Positions 1 to 10,856 are shown, counted from the stretch's first letter. The stretch: 64,000 nt of DNA from Bufo bufo (GCF_905171765.1 NC_053391.1:153693565-153757564); one strand, 5' to 3'. Translations and numbers: made by a program. Notes: generated by a model not told the origin, from the sequence alone.

Positions 1-64
1 GTCTTTTACATGGAACAGCTTTTCACCATATTTTTTGTATGTACCATTTATATATTTGTATAGG

Positions 65-517
65 TTAAAGAGGACCTTTCACCACTCCTGACATTCCTGT
101 TTTAATAGCTTCATGCATTCCCCATGTAATAACAATTCTGGAACATCTATTCTTATGGCTCTATGAAGTGTCATTCTTTTCTTATTTCTACTAGAAGTTA
201 TAAATTAATTGCTATTAGACTTCAGTAAGGGTACAGAGAAGAAGTAAGCAGTTGGGGATGTTTACTTGCACAGACTGACTCTATCCAATCAGTGCTGCCA
301 TTTTCAGACTGTGCAGGTACTCACCCCCAACTGGTTACCTCCCCTCTGTACTCTTACTGAAGGCTAATAGCAATTCATTCATAACTTCTAGTGCAAATAA
401 TAAAGGAATGGCACAACATAGAGAAATAAGATTAGATGCTCTTGAATTCTTAGTACGTGTGCCATGCATGGAGCTATTAAAATAGGCATTTCAGGAGTGG
501 TGAAAGGTACTCTTTAA
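65..517. mobile_element. TTAA-flanked foldback MITE (copy 1)
   Basis: A TTAA at each end (65-68 and 514-517) bounds a near-complete inverted repeat. The left end reads TTAAAGAGGACCTTTCACCA and the right end is its reverse complement with one mismatch; pairing continues inward through most of the element. There is no coding capacity. The TTAA target fits a piggyBac-mobilised MITE. A relative lies at 21929-22329. The termini and TTAA are seen directly; the superfamily is inferred. Confidence 0.85.
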
Positions 518-678
518 TCATGTTCCCCCCTTAGACGTCTCTTCTGAAGACTAAATAAATGAAATTATTTTAATATTTCTTCATAACTAAGACCCTCCAT
601 GCCTCTTCTCAGTTAAGTCGCTCTCCTCTGTACTTTTTCCAGCTGCAGAATGTCCTTTCTATGGACTAGTGCCGAGAA

Positions 679-1462
679 CTAAACTTCATATTCCAGATAA
701 GGCCACACTAAAGCTTTGTAAAGTGGTAATGTTATATCCCTGACCCTCAAGTCCATGCCTTGTTTAATGCATGACAATATCCTGGTAGCCTTATAAGCAG
801 CTGATTGACATTGTACGCTGTAATTTAAACTTTGATCTACAAGGACACCCAAATCCTTCTCTACAAGTGACTCTCCCAGTGTTACATCCCCTAGGGCATT
901 TGATGCATGTAGATTATTACTACCAAGATGCATAACTTTTCATTTATCTACATTGAACCTCATTTTCCAGGTTGATGCAGAATCACTCAGAGTGTCCAAG
1001 TCAGCTTGTAGTCTTTTGGACATGTACCATAGACTAGACAGTACTACATAGCTTGGTGTCATCTGCATAAATAGAAATGGGGCTATTAATCCCGTCCTCA
1101 ATATCATTAGTAAATAAATTAAATAATAGAGGACCCAGCACTGAACTTTGGGGTACACAACTTGTAACCCGGGACCATTCTGAATAGAAATCATTGACCC
1201 CAACACTCTGGACACGGTCCTTCAACCAGATTTCAATCCAAATACAAAGTATACTTTTTAAGCCTATAGACCTTATTTTACCTATTAAATGTCTATGAGG
1301 GACAGTATCAAAAGCCTCTGAAAAATCCAGAAACACTACATCCATAGCCACCCCTCTATCCAGGTTTCTACTCACCTCATAAAAATAAATCAGGTTAGTC
1401 AGACAACTTCTTTGCTTCGTAAACACATGCTGGCTATCACTTATGATATTATTTACAGTCAC
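679..1462 (-). pseudogene. LINE reverse transcriptase remnant
   Basis: The reading frame 1462-1034 encodes the RT core. It has motif A as VVFLDFSEAFDTVPH, the primer-grip region resembling VPQGSVLGPLLFN (here VPQSSVLG), and motif C as YADDTKL with both aspartates kept. After about 1034 the sequence continues in another frame (1215-940 and 933-679), giving the downstream QADLDTLSDSASTW and GDVTLGESLVEKDLGVLVD segments. Together they cover fingers, palm and part of the thumb of the enzyme that copies LINE RNA onto nicked DNA. At least one frameshift and an internal stop separate the pieces, so no working protein can be made. Confidence 0.85.
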
Positions 1463-2084
1463 ATACTGTATATATTCCCTTAAGAGTCTTTAAAATATTT
1501 TTCCCACAACAGAAGTTAAACTAACTGGTCTATAATTACCTGTGGAGGACCTAAATCCCATTTTGAATATGGGTACCACATTTGCTTTGCACGTGTGACT
1601 TGGCACTGAACCAGTACCAGAGAATCTTTAAAATTGTTAAAAAGGGGCACAACAATAACTGAGCTCTTTAAGAATTCTTGGGTGTAATCCATATGTCCTT
1701 AGCTTGGACCATATCTATAGTTAGCCAGTTGAGTATATTACTGAATATACTAACAGCCCCGGCACCACTGATATCAGCTCCTTTCTCTTCTTTTGAGCTA
1801 AAAATCCCCATTAGTAATTCTGCATTTTCCTTAACTATGTCCCCTTTACAGTTACTTAGGGGACCTTACTGCTCAGACTTTGATTTTAGAGCATTTATAT
1901 ATTTTTATAATTTTGGGGAATTTGTTTTGCTCTCTTTTGTCACCTGCTGTTTGTTTTGTATTTTTGTAGATTTTATCTCCTTTTTACAGATTTTATTTAG
2001 CCCTTTGTAAACTTCAAAGGCTAGACCTAACCCTTCAAATTAGTATTTTTAACTGCCATTTTTTTTTGTCATTTATTGCCCTTT

Positions 2085-2375
2085 TTATAGTAGCTGTAAG
2101 CCATGGGGGGGGGGGGGTAATTTTAGCCATTTATACTTGTTACCTACAGGGATACATTTTGTAGTGTAATTGCTCAATGTGGATTTAAAGCTCTCCCATT
2201 TATCCTCAGTATTATTATATGACAGTATCTTTTCCCATTCTATATCCTGAAATGCTGCCCTCAACACAGGGACATTGGCCTTTTTAAAATTCAGTGTTTT
2301 TGTTCTCCTAGTCAGAGGTTTCTTTTTATAGTTCAGGGGGAATGTAATTATATTGTGGTCAATAGAAGAGGACAT
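2085..2375 (-). pseudogene. LINE endonuclease C-terminus and linker remnant
   Basis: The open frame starts in the final endonuclease motif (S-I-D-H-N, normally SDHN) followed by IITFPLNYKK, then a basic linker ending in NKYKWLKLPPP. The matching piece in the plus-strand copy is at 43420-43500 and 43850-43950. The frame runs into a poly-G stretch at 2105-2117, a possible slippage site. It is only the last part of the nuclease domain and carries no complete active site. Confidence 0.75.
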
Positions 2376-2537
2376 TGGAGTCCACTCAACACAGGAGCGA
2401 AGAGTATTGGGAGCATATAAATATGAGGACTGAGGTGGGGTGGGACATGGATTTGAGTTTGTTAGACAATAATGAAGAGCAACTGGTGGAGTAAGTTTGG
2501 AGATTTAAGGATTGTGGGAAGTTTTTAGGTTACGCCC

Positions 2538-2562
2538 CTGATGAAGCCATTTGGAGCGAAAC
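2538..2562 (+). ncRNA. Hammerhead-ribozyme-like core, copy 1
   Basis: CTGATGA (2538-2544) matches the conserved CUGANGA core. An imperfect stem-loop follows (2545-2557, loop ATTT), then GAAAC (2558-2562) and a palindromic CAATTG. In hammerheads of Penelope-like elements stem III is very short and the core works better as a dimer; the palindrome would permit this. Stem II is weak, with an unpaired A after the core, so activity is doubtful. The motif is visible; ribozyme identity is inferred. Confidence 0.4.
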
Positions 2563-2736
2563 AATTGCGCATTTTATTGTGTTTAAATTAGGGTTGTCCC
2601 GATACCACTTTTTTAGGACCGAGTACAAGTACCGATACTTTTTTTCAAGTAGTCACCGATACCGAATACCGATACTTTTTTTAAATGTCATGTGACCGTT
2701 TTGGGGGATCTGTGGATCTGTGGATGACGCACTGTC

Positions 2737-3545
2737 ATGTGGGGGATCTGTGGATGGCACTGTTATGGGGGACCTGTGGATGGCACTGTTATGGGGATCT
2801 GTGGATGGCACTGTTATGGGGGATCTGTGGATGGCACTGTTATGGGGGATCTGTGGATGGCGCTGTTATGGGGGATCTGTGGATGGCACTGTTATGGGGG
2901 ATCTGTGGATGGCACTGTTATGGGGGATCTGTGGATGGCACTGTTATGGGGGATCTGTGGATGGCACTGTTATGGGGGATCTGTGGATGGCACTGTTATG
3001 GGGATCTGTGGATGGTGCTGTTATGGGGGATCTGTGGATGGCACTGTTATGGGGATCTGTGGATGGCACTGTTATGGGGATCTGTGGATGGCACTGTTAT
3101 GGGGGATCTGTGGATGGCACTGTTATGGGGGATCTGTGGATGGCACTGTTATGGGGGATCTGTGGATGGCACTGTTATGGGGGATCTGTGGATGGCACTG
3201 TTATGGGGATCTGTGGATGGTGCTGTTATGGGGGATCTGTGGATGGCACTGTTATGGGGATCTGTGGATGGCACTGTTATGGGGATCTGTGGATGGCACT
3301 GTTATGGGGGATCTGTGGATGGCACTGTTATGGGGGATCTGTGGATGGCACTGTTATGGGGATTTGTGGATGGCACTGTTATGGGGATCTGTGGATGGTA
3401 CTGCTATGGGGTGGGATATCTGTGGATGGCATTGTTATGGGGTGGGGGGATCTGAGGATGGCATTGTTATTTGGTGGGGGATCTGTGGATGGTGCTGTTA
3501 TAGGGGATCTGTGGATGGAACTGTTATGGGGAGGATCTGTGGATG
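2737..3545. repeat. 25/26-bp minisatellite inside hAT
   Basis: About thirty tandem copies of a unit with core GGATCTGTGGATGGCACTGT followed by TATGGGG or TATGGGGG. Length alternates between 25 and 26 bases according to a run of four or five G. The last units are more divergent. The unit has no stop in any plus-strand frame, so long overlapping open frames appear in all three frames; these are artefacts, not genes. The array ends in a hairpin with a perfect 16-bp stem (3533-3548 with 3557-3572, 8-base loop). Confidence 0.95.
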
Positions 3546-3592
3546 ACACTGCTATATGTCATCCACAGATCCCCCTCATAACAGTGTCCCCC

Positions 3593-3993
3593 AATACACC
3601 GGGCCCCGCCGCTCACCGAAGTATTTATAAACGTGAATCCTTATCCTGTTATTAAGTTGAACTAACGCTGCCCTCTCCCATGTTCCCCTGTATCCCCCTG
3701 TATCCCCACAGCACTTACTTAAGCTTCCATAGCAGGCAGAGCGGACGGCACCAGTAACGTCACTCACTGACGTCGCGCGTCTGCTCCGCCTGCTTCATTC
3801 ATAAAGTGGGCGGAGCAGGCGCTCTACGTCAGTGAGTGACGTTACTGCTGCCGTCTGCTCTGCCTGCTATTGAAGCTTACAGGGGGATACAGGGGAACAT
3901 GGGAACATGGGAGAGGGCAGCGTTAGTTCAACTTAATAACAGGATAAGGATTCACGTTTAGAAATACTTTGGTGAGCGGCGGGGCCCGGTGTA
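3593..3993. repeat. Long inverted repeat within hAT
   Basis: Left arm about 3593-3782 and right arm about 3810-3993 are near-perfect reverse complements. Both hold GC-rich blocks such as CACCGGGCCCCGCCGCTCACC and a GTGAGTGACGT motif close to the centre. Together with the minisatellite this makes the element strongly self-complementary. No coding potential. Confidence 0.88.
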
Positions 3994-4959
3994 AGAGTAC
4001 AGTGACTGCACCGGGCCCCGCCCCTAGTTACGGACTCCAGCCCCTCCTCTCTCCCGATGCTGCATCTTTGCCGGGCCGCAAAAATATTCATTGCGGGCCG
4101 CATGACACCCATGCAGTAAGTAATACCCAGTCACATACCAGCAATAATTATCGTTGCCGGCTCTCTCCACCCCTTCTCAGCTGCCGTTCACTGCCCCCTC
4201 TATGCACCGCTCACCAGCCCGCTTGATGTAAAAAAAAAAAAAAAAGTATTCTATTTATGTATCGGGGCGGGGTATCGGCGGCTGAGTACCGCCGAGAAAA
4301 CTCGGAATCGGTCCCGATACCGATACTAGTATCGGTATCGGGACAACCCTAGTTTAAATGTGAGTATAATAAATCATTTATATGAATTTTAACTACGGAT
4401 CTTCACTATGGGAGCAATATTGAATGGTTTGAAGGGAGTGTGATGAAAGAAAACCCTCACAGGAACTACTGATCAGCTTATCTTTGAGGTGCCTATATTG
4501 TCTACACGCTTGTGAGTATAACATTGAAAGGCAGGTACAACTGGCTGCTACAGTGCTTCACTATGTACGTGTCTTTTTTGATGTCTCACAGGGTGTTTAA
4601 ATAGGAAGTGGCGCACAAAGTTAACTGTTGTGTGCTTGCTGGAAGTAGGTGGAAGGCTTGATTGTACAACAACTTTATTGGTTTTGAAACTTGCGCGGTC
4701 CCCCGATATACGTAATGAGGACTACCTTGTTCACATTCTTTATTGACTAGACTGAGCTGTTCCATACAGAAGTTTGCAAAGCAACTGTAGTCAAGTCAAA
4801 CAAGTGATCCAGCATTTTTCTTAGGGTATCTGTCACCAGCTTAATGTACAAATTGGGCAGCAAAATCTGATCAAAGATTCCCTATAAATTGGTTTTACCA
4901 CCTAAGCAAGTGATAACATATGGCTAGAATATGCAAAAGGTCCCTTAACATAGGACAAT

Positions 4960-5426
4960 GTACAAGCAGATTGTTGGGAAGGAAGCACTCCTTCCTGACA
5001 ATGTATTGATCTCTAGCAGAGGAGACTGCTGCATTTATTTGTATGAATCTCCTCCAGCTCCCCTAGAGTTTAGGGAAGAGCGATCTCTAATGCTATTGCT
5101 CTTCCCCATACAGACTTATTGTTTTAAGGCAGCAGATCGTGTTTACACTTTTGGGATTTGCATCCCCACCTATCCCTTGGTTGAACTTGATGGACATATG
5201 TATTTTTTCGATCGTATTAACTATGTAACTATGTAACTATATCCGCCACTGGGAAACAAGGATTTTTTGTGCTACACAAACTATCTAATTACCCAATGAA
5301 TGAGTGTTTTATTGTTCATCGGATAATCGGCTGTGCATTTACGCCGCCAGATCAATGCTAGATAGCATTACTATGAACACTCGTTAGTGATGATCTGTTC
5401 AGTTCTCGGGCCCATGTAAAGGGCCC
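4960..5426. mobile_element. Harbinger-like MITE split by a LINE tail
   Basis: The right end reads GGGCCCATGTAAAGGGCCC followed by TTA (5427-5429), and the interior (GAAGAGCGATCTCTAATGC, GGAGACTGCTGCATTTATTT) belongs to a dispersed MITE type I recognise in frogs. A LINE 3' tail interrupts it at about 5165-5245. The left end is unclear. The preceding stretch, 4690-4960, shows nothing recognisable. Confidence 0.45.
5165..5245 (+). mobile_element. Short LINE 3' end with TATGTAAC tail
   Basis: About 80 bases ending in GGTTGAACTTGATGGACATA, a T-rich stretch, then repeats of TATGTAAC. The octamer tail matches the end of the minus-strand LINE at 8421 (GTAACATA). Such a short 5'-truncated insertion is typical of CR1/L2-type LINEs, which end in a microsatellite rather than poly-A. 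5430-5755 holds no recognisable feature. Confidence 0.6.
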
Positions 5427-5757
5427 TTAAGACTTGCTAACCGGTAGGAGTTAAATGATTTACACTGCCAATTGCTAGAATGAAGAGGCTGTGGCAGTTT
5501 GTTGAGCATGTCATTTAATTTTACATTTTCCCCTACACAATGCTTCTCCTTTAAACTGCTTTATATATTCTGCTTTTTGCCTCTGTTTACTGTCAAGCAA
5601 CCTGAGATTTTGAAGAATGGTGTACAATGGAAACAAAAGACATTTTAAAAGAGCTGGATACAATTTCATTATGCAATGATCAAAACTCCAAGGACTATAA
5701 GGGTTAAGGCTGCTTATCATTCATAAATATATTTTTTTTAAAATAACAAGGAATATA

Positions 5758-7317
5758 CAGTCGTGGCCAAAAGTTTTGAGAATGACACAAATATTAGTTT
5801 TCACAAAGTTTGCTGCTAAACTGCTTTTAGATCTTTGTTTCAGTTGTTTCTGTTATGTAGTGAAATATAATTACACGCACTTCATACGTTTCAAAGGCTT
5901 TTATCGACAATTACATGACATATATGCAAAGAGTCAGTATTTGCAGTGTTGGCCCTTCTTTTTCAGGACCTCTGCAATTTGACTGGGCATGCTCTCAATC
6001 AACCTCTGGACGAATTCCTGACTGATAGCAACCCATTCTTTCATAATCACTTCTTGGAGTTTGTCAGAATTAGTGGGTTTTTGTTTGTCCACCCGCCTCA
6101 TGAGGATTGACCACAAGTTCTCAATGGGATTAAGATCTGGGGAGTTTCCAGGCCATGGACCCAAAATGTAAACGTTTTGGTCCCCGAGCCACTTAGTTAT
6201 CACTTTTGCCTTATGGCACGGTGCTCCATCATGCTGGAAAATGCATTGTTCTTCACCAAACTGTTGTTGGATTGTTGGAAGAAGTTGCTGTTGGAGGGTG
6301 TTTTGGTACCATTCTTTATTCATGGCTGTGTTTTTGGGTAAAATTGTGAGTGAGCCCATTTCCTTGGATGAGAAGCAACCCCACACATGAATGGTCTCAG
6401 GATGCTTTACTGTTGGCATGACACAGGACTGATGGTAGCGCTCACCTTTTCTTCTCCAGTCAAGCCTTTTTACAGATGTCCCAAACAATCGGAAAGAGGC
6501 TTCATAGGAGAATATGACTTTGCCCCAGTACTCAGCAGTCCATTCACCATACTTTCTGCAGAAGATCAATCTGTCCCTGATGTTTTTTTTGGAGAGAAGT
6601 GGCTTCTTTGCTGCCCTTCTTGACACCAGGCCATCTTCCAAAAGTCTTCGCCTCACTGTGCGTGCAGATGTGCTCACACCTGCCTGCTGCCATTTCTGAG
6701 CAAGCTCTGCACTGGTGGCACTCCGATCCCGCAGCTGAATCCTCTTTAGGAGACGATCCTGGCGCTTGCTGGACTTTCTTGGATGCCCTCAAGCCTTCTT
6801 AACAAGAATTGAACCTCTTTCCTTGAAGTTCTTGATGATCCTATAAATTGTTGATTGAGGTGCAATCTTAGTAGCCACAATATCCTTGCCTGTGAAGCCA
6901 TTTTTATGCAACGCAATGATGGCTGCACACGTTTCTTTGCAGGTCACCATGGTTAACAATGGAAGAACAATGATTTCAAGCATCACCCTCCTTTTAACAT
7001 GTCAAGTCTGCCATTTTAACCCAATCAGCCTGACATAATGATCTCCAGCCTTGTGCTCGTCAACATTCTCACCTCAGTTAACAAGACGATTACTGAAATG
7101 ATCTCAGCGGGTCTTTTAATGACAGCAATGAAATGCAGTGGAAAGGATTTTTTGGGGGGATTAAGTTAATTTTCATGGCAAAGAAGGACTATGCAATTCA
7201 TCTGATCACTCTCCATAACATTCTGGAGTATATGCAAATTGCTATTATAAAAACTTAAGCAGCAACTTTTCCAATTCCCAATATTTATGTAATTCTCAAA
7301 ACTTTTGGCCACGACTG
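5758..7317 (-). mobile_element. Tc1/mariner element, DD35E type
   Basis: Terminal inverted repeats CAGTCGTGGCCAAAAGTTTT and complement, with TA on each side (5756-5757 and 7318-7319). Full size is 1560 bp, normal for Tc1. It carries one minus-strand transposase gene, now broken. The interval between the catalytic D2 and E is 35 residues, the spacing described for the Traveler (TR) family; family assignment by spacing alone is provisional. Confidence 0.93.
5934..6951 (-). pseudogene. DD35E Tc1 transposase, disabled
   Basis: Cut-and-paste DNA transposase of about 339 residues. The N-terminal paired helix-turn-helix region (IIALHKNGFTGKDIVATKI, STIYRIIKNFKERG) is followed by the RNase H-like domain with FQHDGAPCH (D2) and SPDLNPIENLW (E). 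It reads in one frame from ATG at 6951 to the stop at 5934, interrupted by one TGA at 6789-6791 about 54 residues in. The first catalytic Asp is also gone: the motif normally FSDEASF reads FSYEASF, Asp to Tyr. Either change alone would abolish activity. The HTH fragment could still be made, but there is no evidence that it is. Confidence 0.93.
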
Positions 7318-7319
7318 TA

Positions 7320-8420
7320 TAATGGTTTTAAATTGACTTTGAAGACCAACAGTTCCTGGTTTTATTTTTTCCCTCCGGTACTATAGCAACCTCAGAAACT
7401 AATTCCTTTATTATTGTTGGCATAGAGATGAGCAGAGTGAGAAGTGAAAAAGTAAACTTGTAGCAGAATGTGAACAAACCACGTAAAATAATATTCTAAA
7501 ACATATTGAAATGTAGGAAGAATGTGCCAGTGATGTCACTGATATTGATAAAGGTCATTTAAAAGTCATTTGCTGTCTCTGCTCAAACACATTAATGAGA
7601 TTTAGAAACTGGAGAATTATATCCCCTTTAGCTAAAATCTGCCATGCACTGTTTGTCTAAAAATAATGCTCCATTTTCCATTGTAAGATGTCACTTGACG
7701 ACATTATGGATTTGGATGTATTAATTATAGTTAGTAAACTTCTTTCGTATATGATAATGTATCTGTTACAATAAATATCCCCTCGTAGTTTCTTCTACAA
7801 CCATCTGATTATAGGCGCTCACATAAGATAAATAATTGAAACTTACTGACTTGTTCTACTTTCTGTTGCTTGCTGCAACACAATGCTTTGAGAATCAGCG
7901 TAATTTTATTTTCTGGAATCATTGATTTTATTGTACAGAAAACACAGTGTAAGTTTTTTTTTTATTCTTCCTTTTAATTATTAATAGATTTGCAGACATA
8001 TATTCTATTAGGAGCAATGGAAGCTACAGTAAAAATGTTGCTTTTGGCGGACAGAGCAGAGTGGGAGCCTTAGGTTTCTAACTTGCAAAAATAACTATAA
8101 AGTTAGAATATTTTTGTCAGCAAAATATTTATAATATTTTATACAGATGTAATACCTGATTCTCTAATCTTCAATAAAGGTTGACCACATTACTACTATA
8201 GAGCCTGGGGGAGAAGCCCAAAGCTGAACTTCTCTCCTATTTTCTGGGAGGTGAAAAAAATGCATTTTTGTGCAAAACATCTCAGTGCAAAGATATTGTT
8301 GTGTAAACTACTATGCACTGACCCCCCCCCCCCTCTCCTAGTGGCAGCTGCAGGGAGACATCTTTGTAACATGTAAAGCTGGTGAGGTTATCAAACCATT
8401 TTTGCCAGCTGTCTGGTTTG
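7320..8420. other. AT-rich stretch without recognisable features
   Basis: No convincing reading frame, terminal repeat or RNA gene seen on either strand. Contains A/T homopolymers and one C run at 8322-8332. Could be unique host intergenic sequence or very old repeats. Confidence 0.5.
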
Positions 8421-9240
8421 AGTAACATAGTAACATAGTACATAAAGCCAAAAAAAGACATTTGTCCATCCAGTTCGGCCTGTTATCCTGCAAGTTGATC
8501 CAGAGGAAGGCAAAAAAAAAAACTGTGAGGTAGAAGCCAATTTTCCCCACTTTAGGGGAATAAAAAATTCCTTCCCGACTCCAATCAGGCAATCAGAATA
8601 ACTCCCTGGATCAATGACCCCTCTCTAGTAGCTATAGCCTGTAATATTATTATGCTCCAGAAACACATCCAGGCCCCTCTTGAATTCCTTTATTGTTCTC
8701 ACCATCACCACCTCCTCAGGCAGAGAGTTCCATAGTCTCACTGCTCTTCCCGTAAAGAACCCTTTTCTATGTTTGTGTACAAACCTTCTTTCCTCCAGAC
8801 GCAGAGGATGTCCCCTCGTCACAGTCACAGTCCTGGGGATAAATAGATGATGGGATAGATCTCTGTACTGACCCCTGATATATTTATACATAGTAATTAG
8901 ATCTCCCCTCAGTCGTCTTTTTTCTAAAGTGAATAACCCTAATTTTGATAATCTTTCAGGGTACTGTAGTTGCCCCATTCCAGTTATTACTTTAGTTGCC
9001 CTCCTCTGGACTCTATGCAGCTCTGCTATGTCTGCCTTGTTTACAGGAGCCCAGAACTGTACACAGTACTCCATGTGTGGTCTGACTAGCGATTTATAAA
9101 GTGGTAGGACTATGTTCTTATCACGGGCATCTATGCCCCTTCTGATGCACTCATTATCTTATTGACCTTAGCAGCAGCTGCCTGACACTGTTTTTTGTAG
9201 CTTAGTTTGCTGTTTATTAAAATTCCTAGATCCGTACATT
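8421..9240 (-). mobile_element. 5'-truncated LINE, CR1/L2-like, with GTAACATA tail
   Basis: The 3' end is at 8421, marked by repeats of GTAACATA. A 3' UTR of about 200 bases lies between the tail and the coding part. The element is truncated at about 9240, upstream of which nothing of the polymerase remains. A paralogous 3' UTR segment occurs at 41700-41907. 9241-9656 is AT-rich without recognisable content. Confidence 0.85.
8625..9074 (-). pseudogene. LINE ORF2 C-terminal fragment
   Basis: 149 codons ending at the natural stop. The segment contains LEYC-like EYCVQFWAPVNKADI, LHRVQRRATKVI, ERLSKLGLFTLEKRRLRGDL and AVRLWNSLPEEVV, the conserved region that follows the RT domain in CR1/L2 LINEs. 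Upstream, the frame (LINSKLSYKKQCQAAAAKVN) is broken by stops near 9100-9130. Only the extreme C-terminus is left, so there is no enzymatic function. Confidence 0.88.
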
Positions 9241-10265
9241 GAAAAGTTCAGAGATGAGCCCATATTCTTGAAGCACTTGTTAAGGCCAAGGGTGACTTTT
9301 TTATTATGTTTTTTTTTTTTTTTTATTAAAATGTCTCCTGCTTAAAAAAAAAATCCTAAATTTATCAAAAATGTGCTTTGTCTTCCAAATTGCCTGGGAA
9401 TGTTTGGCACAGTCATACTGGGAACCTGGTAGCACAGGGGGACCATAATGAATTTTGCCATGAGGCTGTATGAGATGTTTGTACGTTACTGCCTAGCCCT
9501 GTATTAAATTGCAAAGCAGGAAGGTTTGTTGGTTGACAATGAAGCCGCAAGGTACATGTCCTGGTGGCTGCCCCAGCTAGGCAACTGATGCTGCTTTGTA
9601 ATGCCCTTCACCATTACTCCTGCCATGTCTTGATAGTGATAATGAATTAAATATGCATCACAAATAGAGATGTCACGAACATAAAATTTTCAGTTCGCGA
9701 ACGGCGAACGCAAATTTCTGCAAATGTTCGCGAACGGGCGAACCGGGCGAACCGCCATAGACTTCAATAGGCAGGCAAATTTTAAAACCCACAGGGACTC
9801 TTTCTAGCAACAGTAGTGATGGAAAAGTTGTTTCAAGGGGACTAACACCTGGACTGTGGCATGCCGGAGGGGGATCATGGCAAAACTCCCATGGAAAATT
9901 ACATAGTTGACGCAGAGTTGGGTTTTAATACATAAAGGGCATAAATCACCTAACAATCCAATTTATTTTTTGAACAACCTGGTTTAAAACATCCAGTGTG
10001 TGTATACGATCAGGTATGTTGTTGTATCGATCAGGTAGTGTAAGGGTTACACCCGCTTCACAGACATTGACAGACCAAACTCCGCTTTTAATGCACCGCA
10101 AACAACCGCAAACAGTCCATTTGCCCAACCGCAAACTCCCCATTTGCACAAGGTTGGATACCAAGCTAGCCATGTCCCGTTGATGTCATTGAAGGTTTCT
10201 TCCTCCACCATGTCATTGAAGGTTTCTTCCTCCACCCAGCCACGTACAACACCAAGGGTCCCCGA

Positions 10266-10680
10266 AAGGTGAATTGAATTGATTTTTCGAACGGGGAGAT
10301 GGTTAAAAAAACGCTGGCTCCCTCCCCTTTGTTTGAATCTATGCCACGGTCACTGCGTCTGCGCCGTGCAATTTACTCTCACACCCGATATGAGTGTTAT
10401 TTTCTGTAGTTCTCTCTTCTCATCAGTTTAATCCCTGTTACGTCCCCAATCTGGGGTCCATTTCTTAAATAGATTTTTCGAATGGGGAGATGGTTAAAAA
10501 AATGCTAGCTCCCTCCCCTTTGTTTGAATCCACGCCACGGGCACTGCGTCTGCGCCGTGCAATTTACTCTCACACCCAATATGAGTGGTATTTTCTGTAG
10601 TTCTCTCTTCTCATCAGTTTAATCCCTGTTACGTCCCCAATCTGGGGTCCATTTATTAAATTGATTTTTCGAACGGGAAG
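10266..10680 (+). repeat. Tandem U2 snRNA-derived sequence inside hAT
   Basis: Two and a half direct copies of a ~190-bp unit. Each has blocks matching spliceosomal U2 RNA in order: a TTCTCATCAGTTTAATCCCT block (U2 TTCTTATCAGTTTAATATCT), TACGTCCCCAATCTGGGGTC (U2 TACGTCCTCTATCCGAGGAC), ATTAAATTGATTTTTCG and GGGGAGATGGT, then a GCTCCCTCC block. The order and spacing match the 5' half and Sm-site region of U2 RNA. The copies are diverged and head-to-tail, and the third is cut by the LINE fragment. These are pseudogene-like captured pieces, not functional U2 genes. Confidence 0.72.
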
Positions 10681-10853
10681 AAAAACTGCTACAAGAAGAC
10701 ATAGTTTTAAATTAGAGGGGCAAAGGTTTAAAAGTAATATCAGGAAGTATTACTTTACTGAAAGAGTAGTGGATGCATGGAATAGCCTTCCTGCAGAAGT
10801 GGTAGCTGCAAATACAGTGAAGGAGTTTAAGCATGCATGGGAGAGGCATAGTC
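10676..10853 (+). pseudogene. Captured LINE C-terminal fragment
   Basis: Encodes a piece of the LINE ORF2 C-terminus (HSFKLEGQRFKSNIRKYYFT, ERVVDAWNSLPAEVV, NTVKEFKHAWERH). The nucleotide sequence is nearly identical to the reverse complement of 41105-41285, part of the LINE tail at 40984-41660. The junction with the U2-derived repeat is abrupt (after TTTTTCGAACGGG), so a LINE insertion followed by loss of its ends, or capture during transposition, is likely. Confidence 0.8.
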
Positions 10854-10856
10854 ACT

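Larger units (their letters stand above)
536..2378 (-). mobile_element. 5'-truncated LINE, CR1/L2-like (copy 1)
   Basis: Remnant of a non-LTR retrotransposon running right to left: the end of the endonuclease near 2375, a spacer, reverse transcriptase at about 1460-940, and a C-terminal region to about 600. The same family occurs on the plus strand at 42985-47645, and aligning the two shows which segments in that copy are later insertions. The APE-type endonuclease plus FLDF..AFDTVPH and ADD motifs point to the Jockey/CR1/L2 group; the exact clade is not resolved. The reading frame is broken several times. The 5' end is missing and abuts the hammerhead-bearing repeat. Confidence 0.85.
2589..4351. 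mobile_element. Non-autonomous hAT element with 8-bp TSD
   Basis: Ends are TAGGGTTGTCCCGATACC and its reverse complement. The flanks are a perfect 8-bp duplication, GTTTAAAT, at 2581-2588 and 4352-4359, which is diagnostic of hAT transposition. There is no transposase; the interior is a minisatellite (2737-3545), a hairpin, a long inverted repeat (3593-3993) and a poly-A run near 4229. It inserted into the hammerhead-bearing repeat and must rely on a hAT transposase made elsewhere. Confidence 0.92.
2379..4690 (+). repeat. Dispersed repeat with hammerhead-like core, split by a hAT
   Basis: Sequence at 2379-2588 and 4352-4690 reads as one repeat after removing the hAT element and one copy of its 8-bp duplication. 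It contains a hammerhead-ribozyme-like core (2538-2562) followed downstream by an AATAAA near 4370. The same arrangement, core then AATAAA some tens of bases later, recurs at 59889 and at 12503-12672. This resembles the tail of a Penelope-like or retrozyme-type element, but no reading frame of such an element is present. Outer boundaries are approximate. Confidence 0.45.

Noticed and set aside
2737..3545. CRISPR-like array
   Set aside because: Units are contiguous with no unique spacers, and the context is a eukaryotic transposon.
2685..3655. Three long overlapping plus-strand reading frames (256-311 codons)
   Set aside because: All are the same 25/26-bp minisatellite read in three frames; no codon bias or homology.
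10266..10680. Functional U2 snRNA gene
   Set aside because: Copies are diverged, lack the intact 5' end and promoter elements, and sit inside a transposon.
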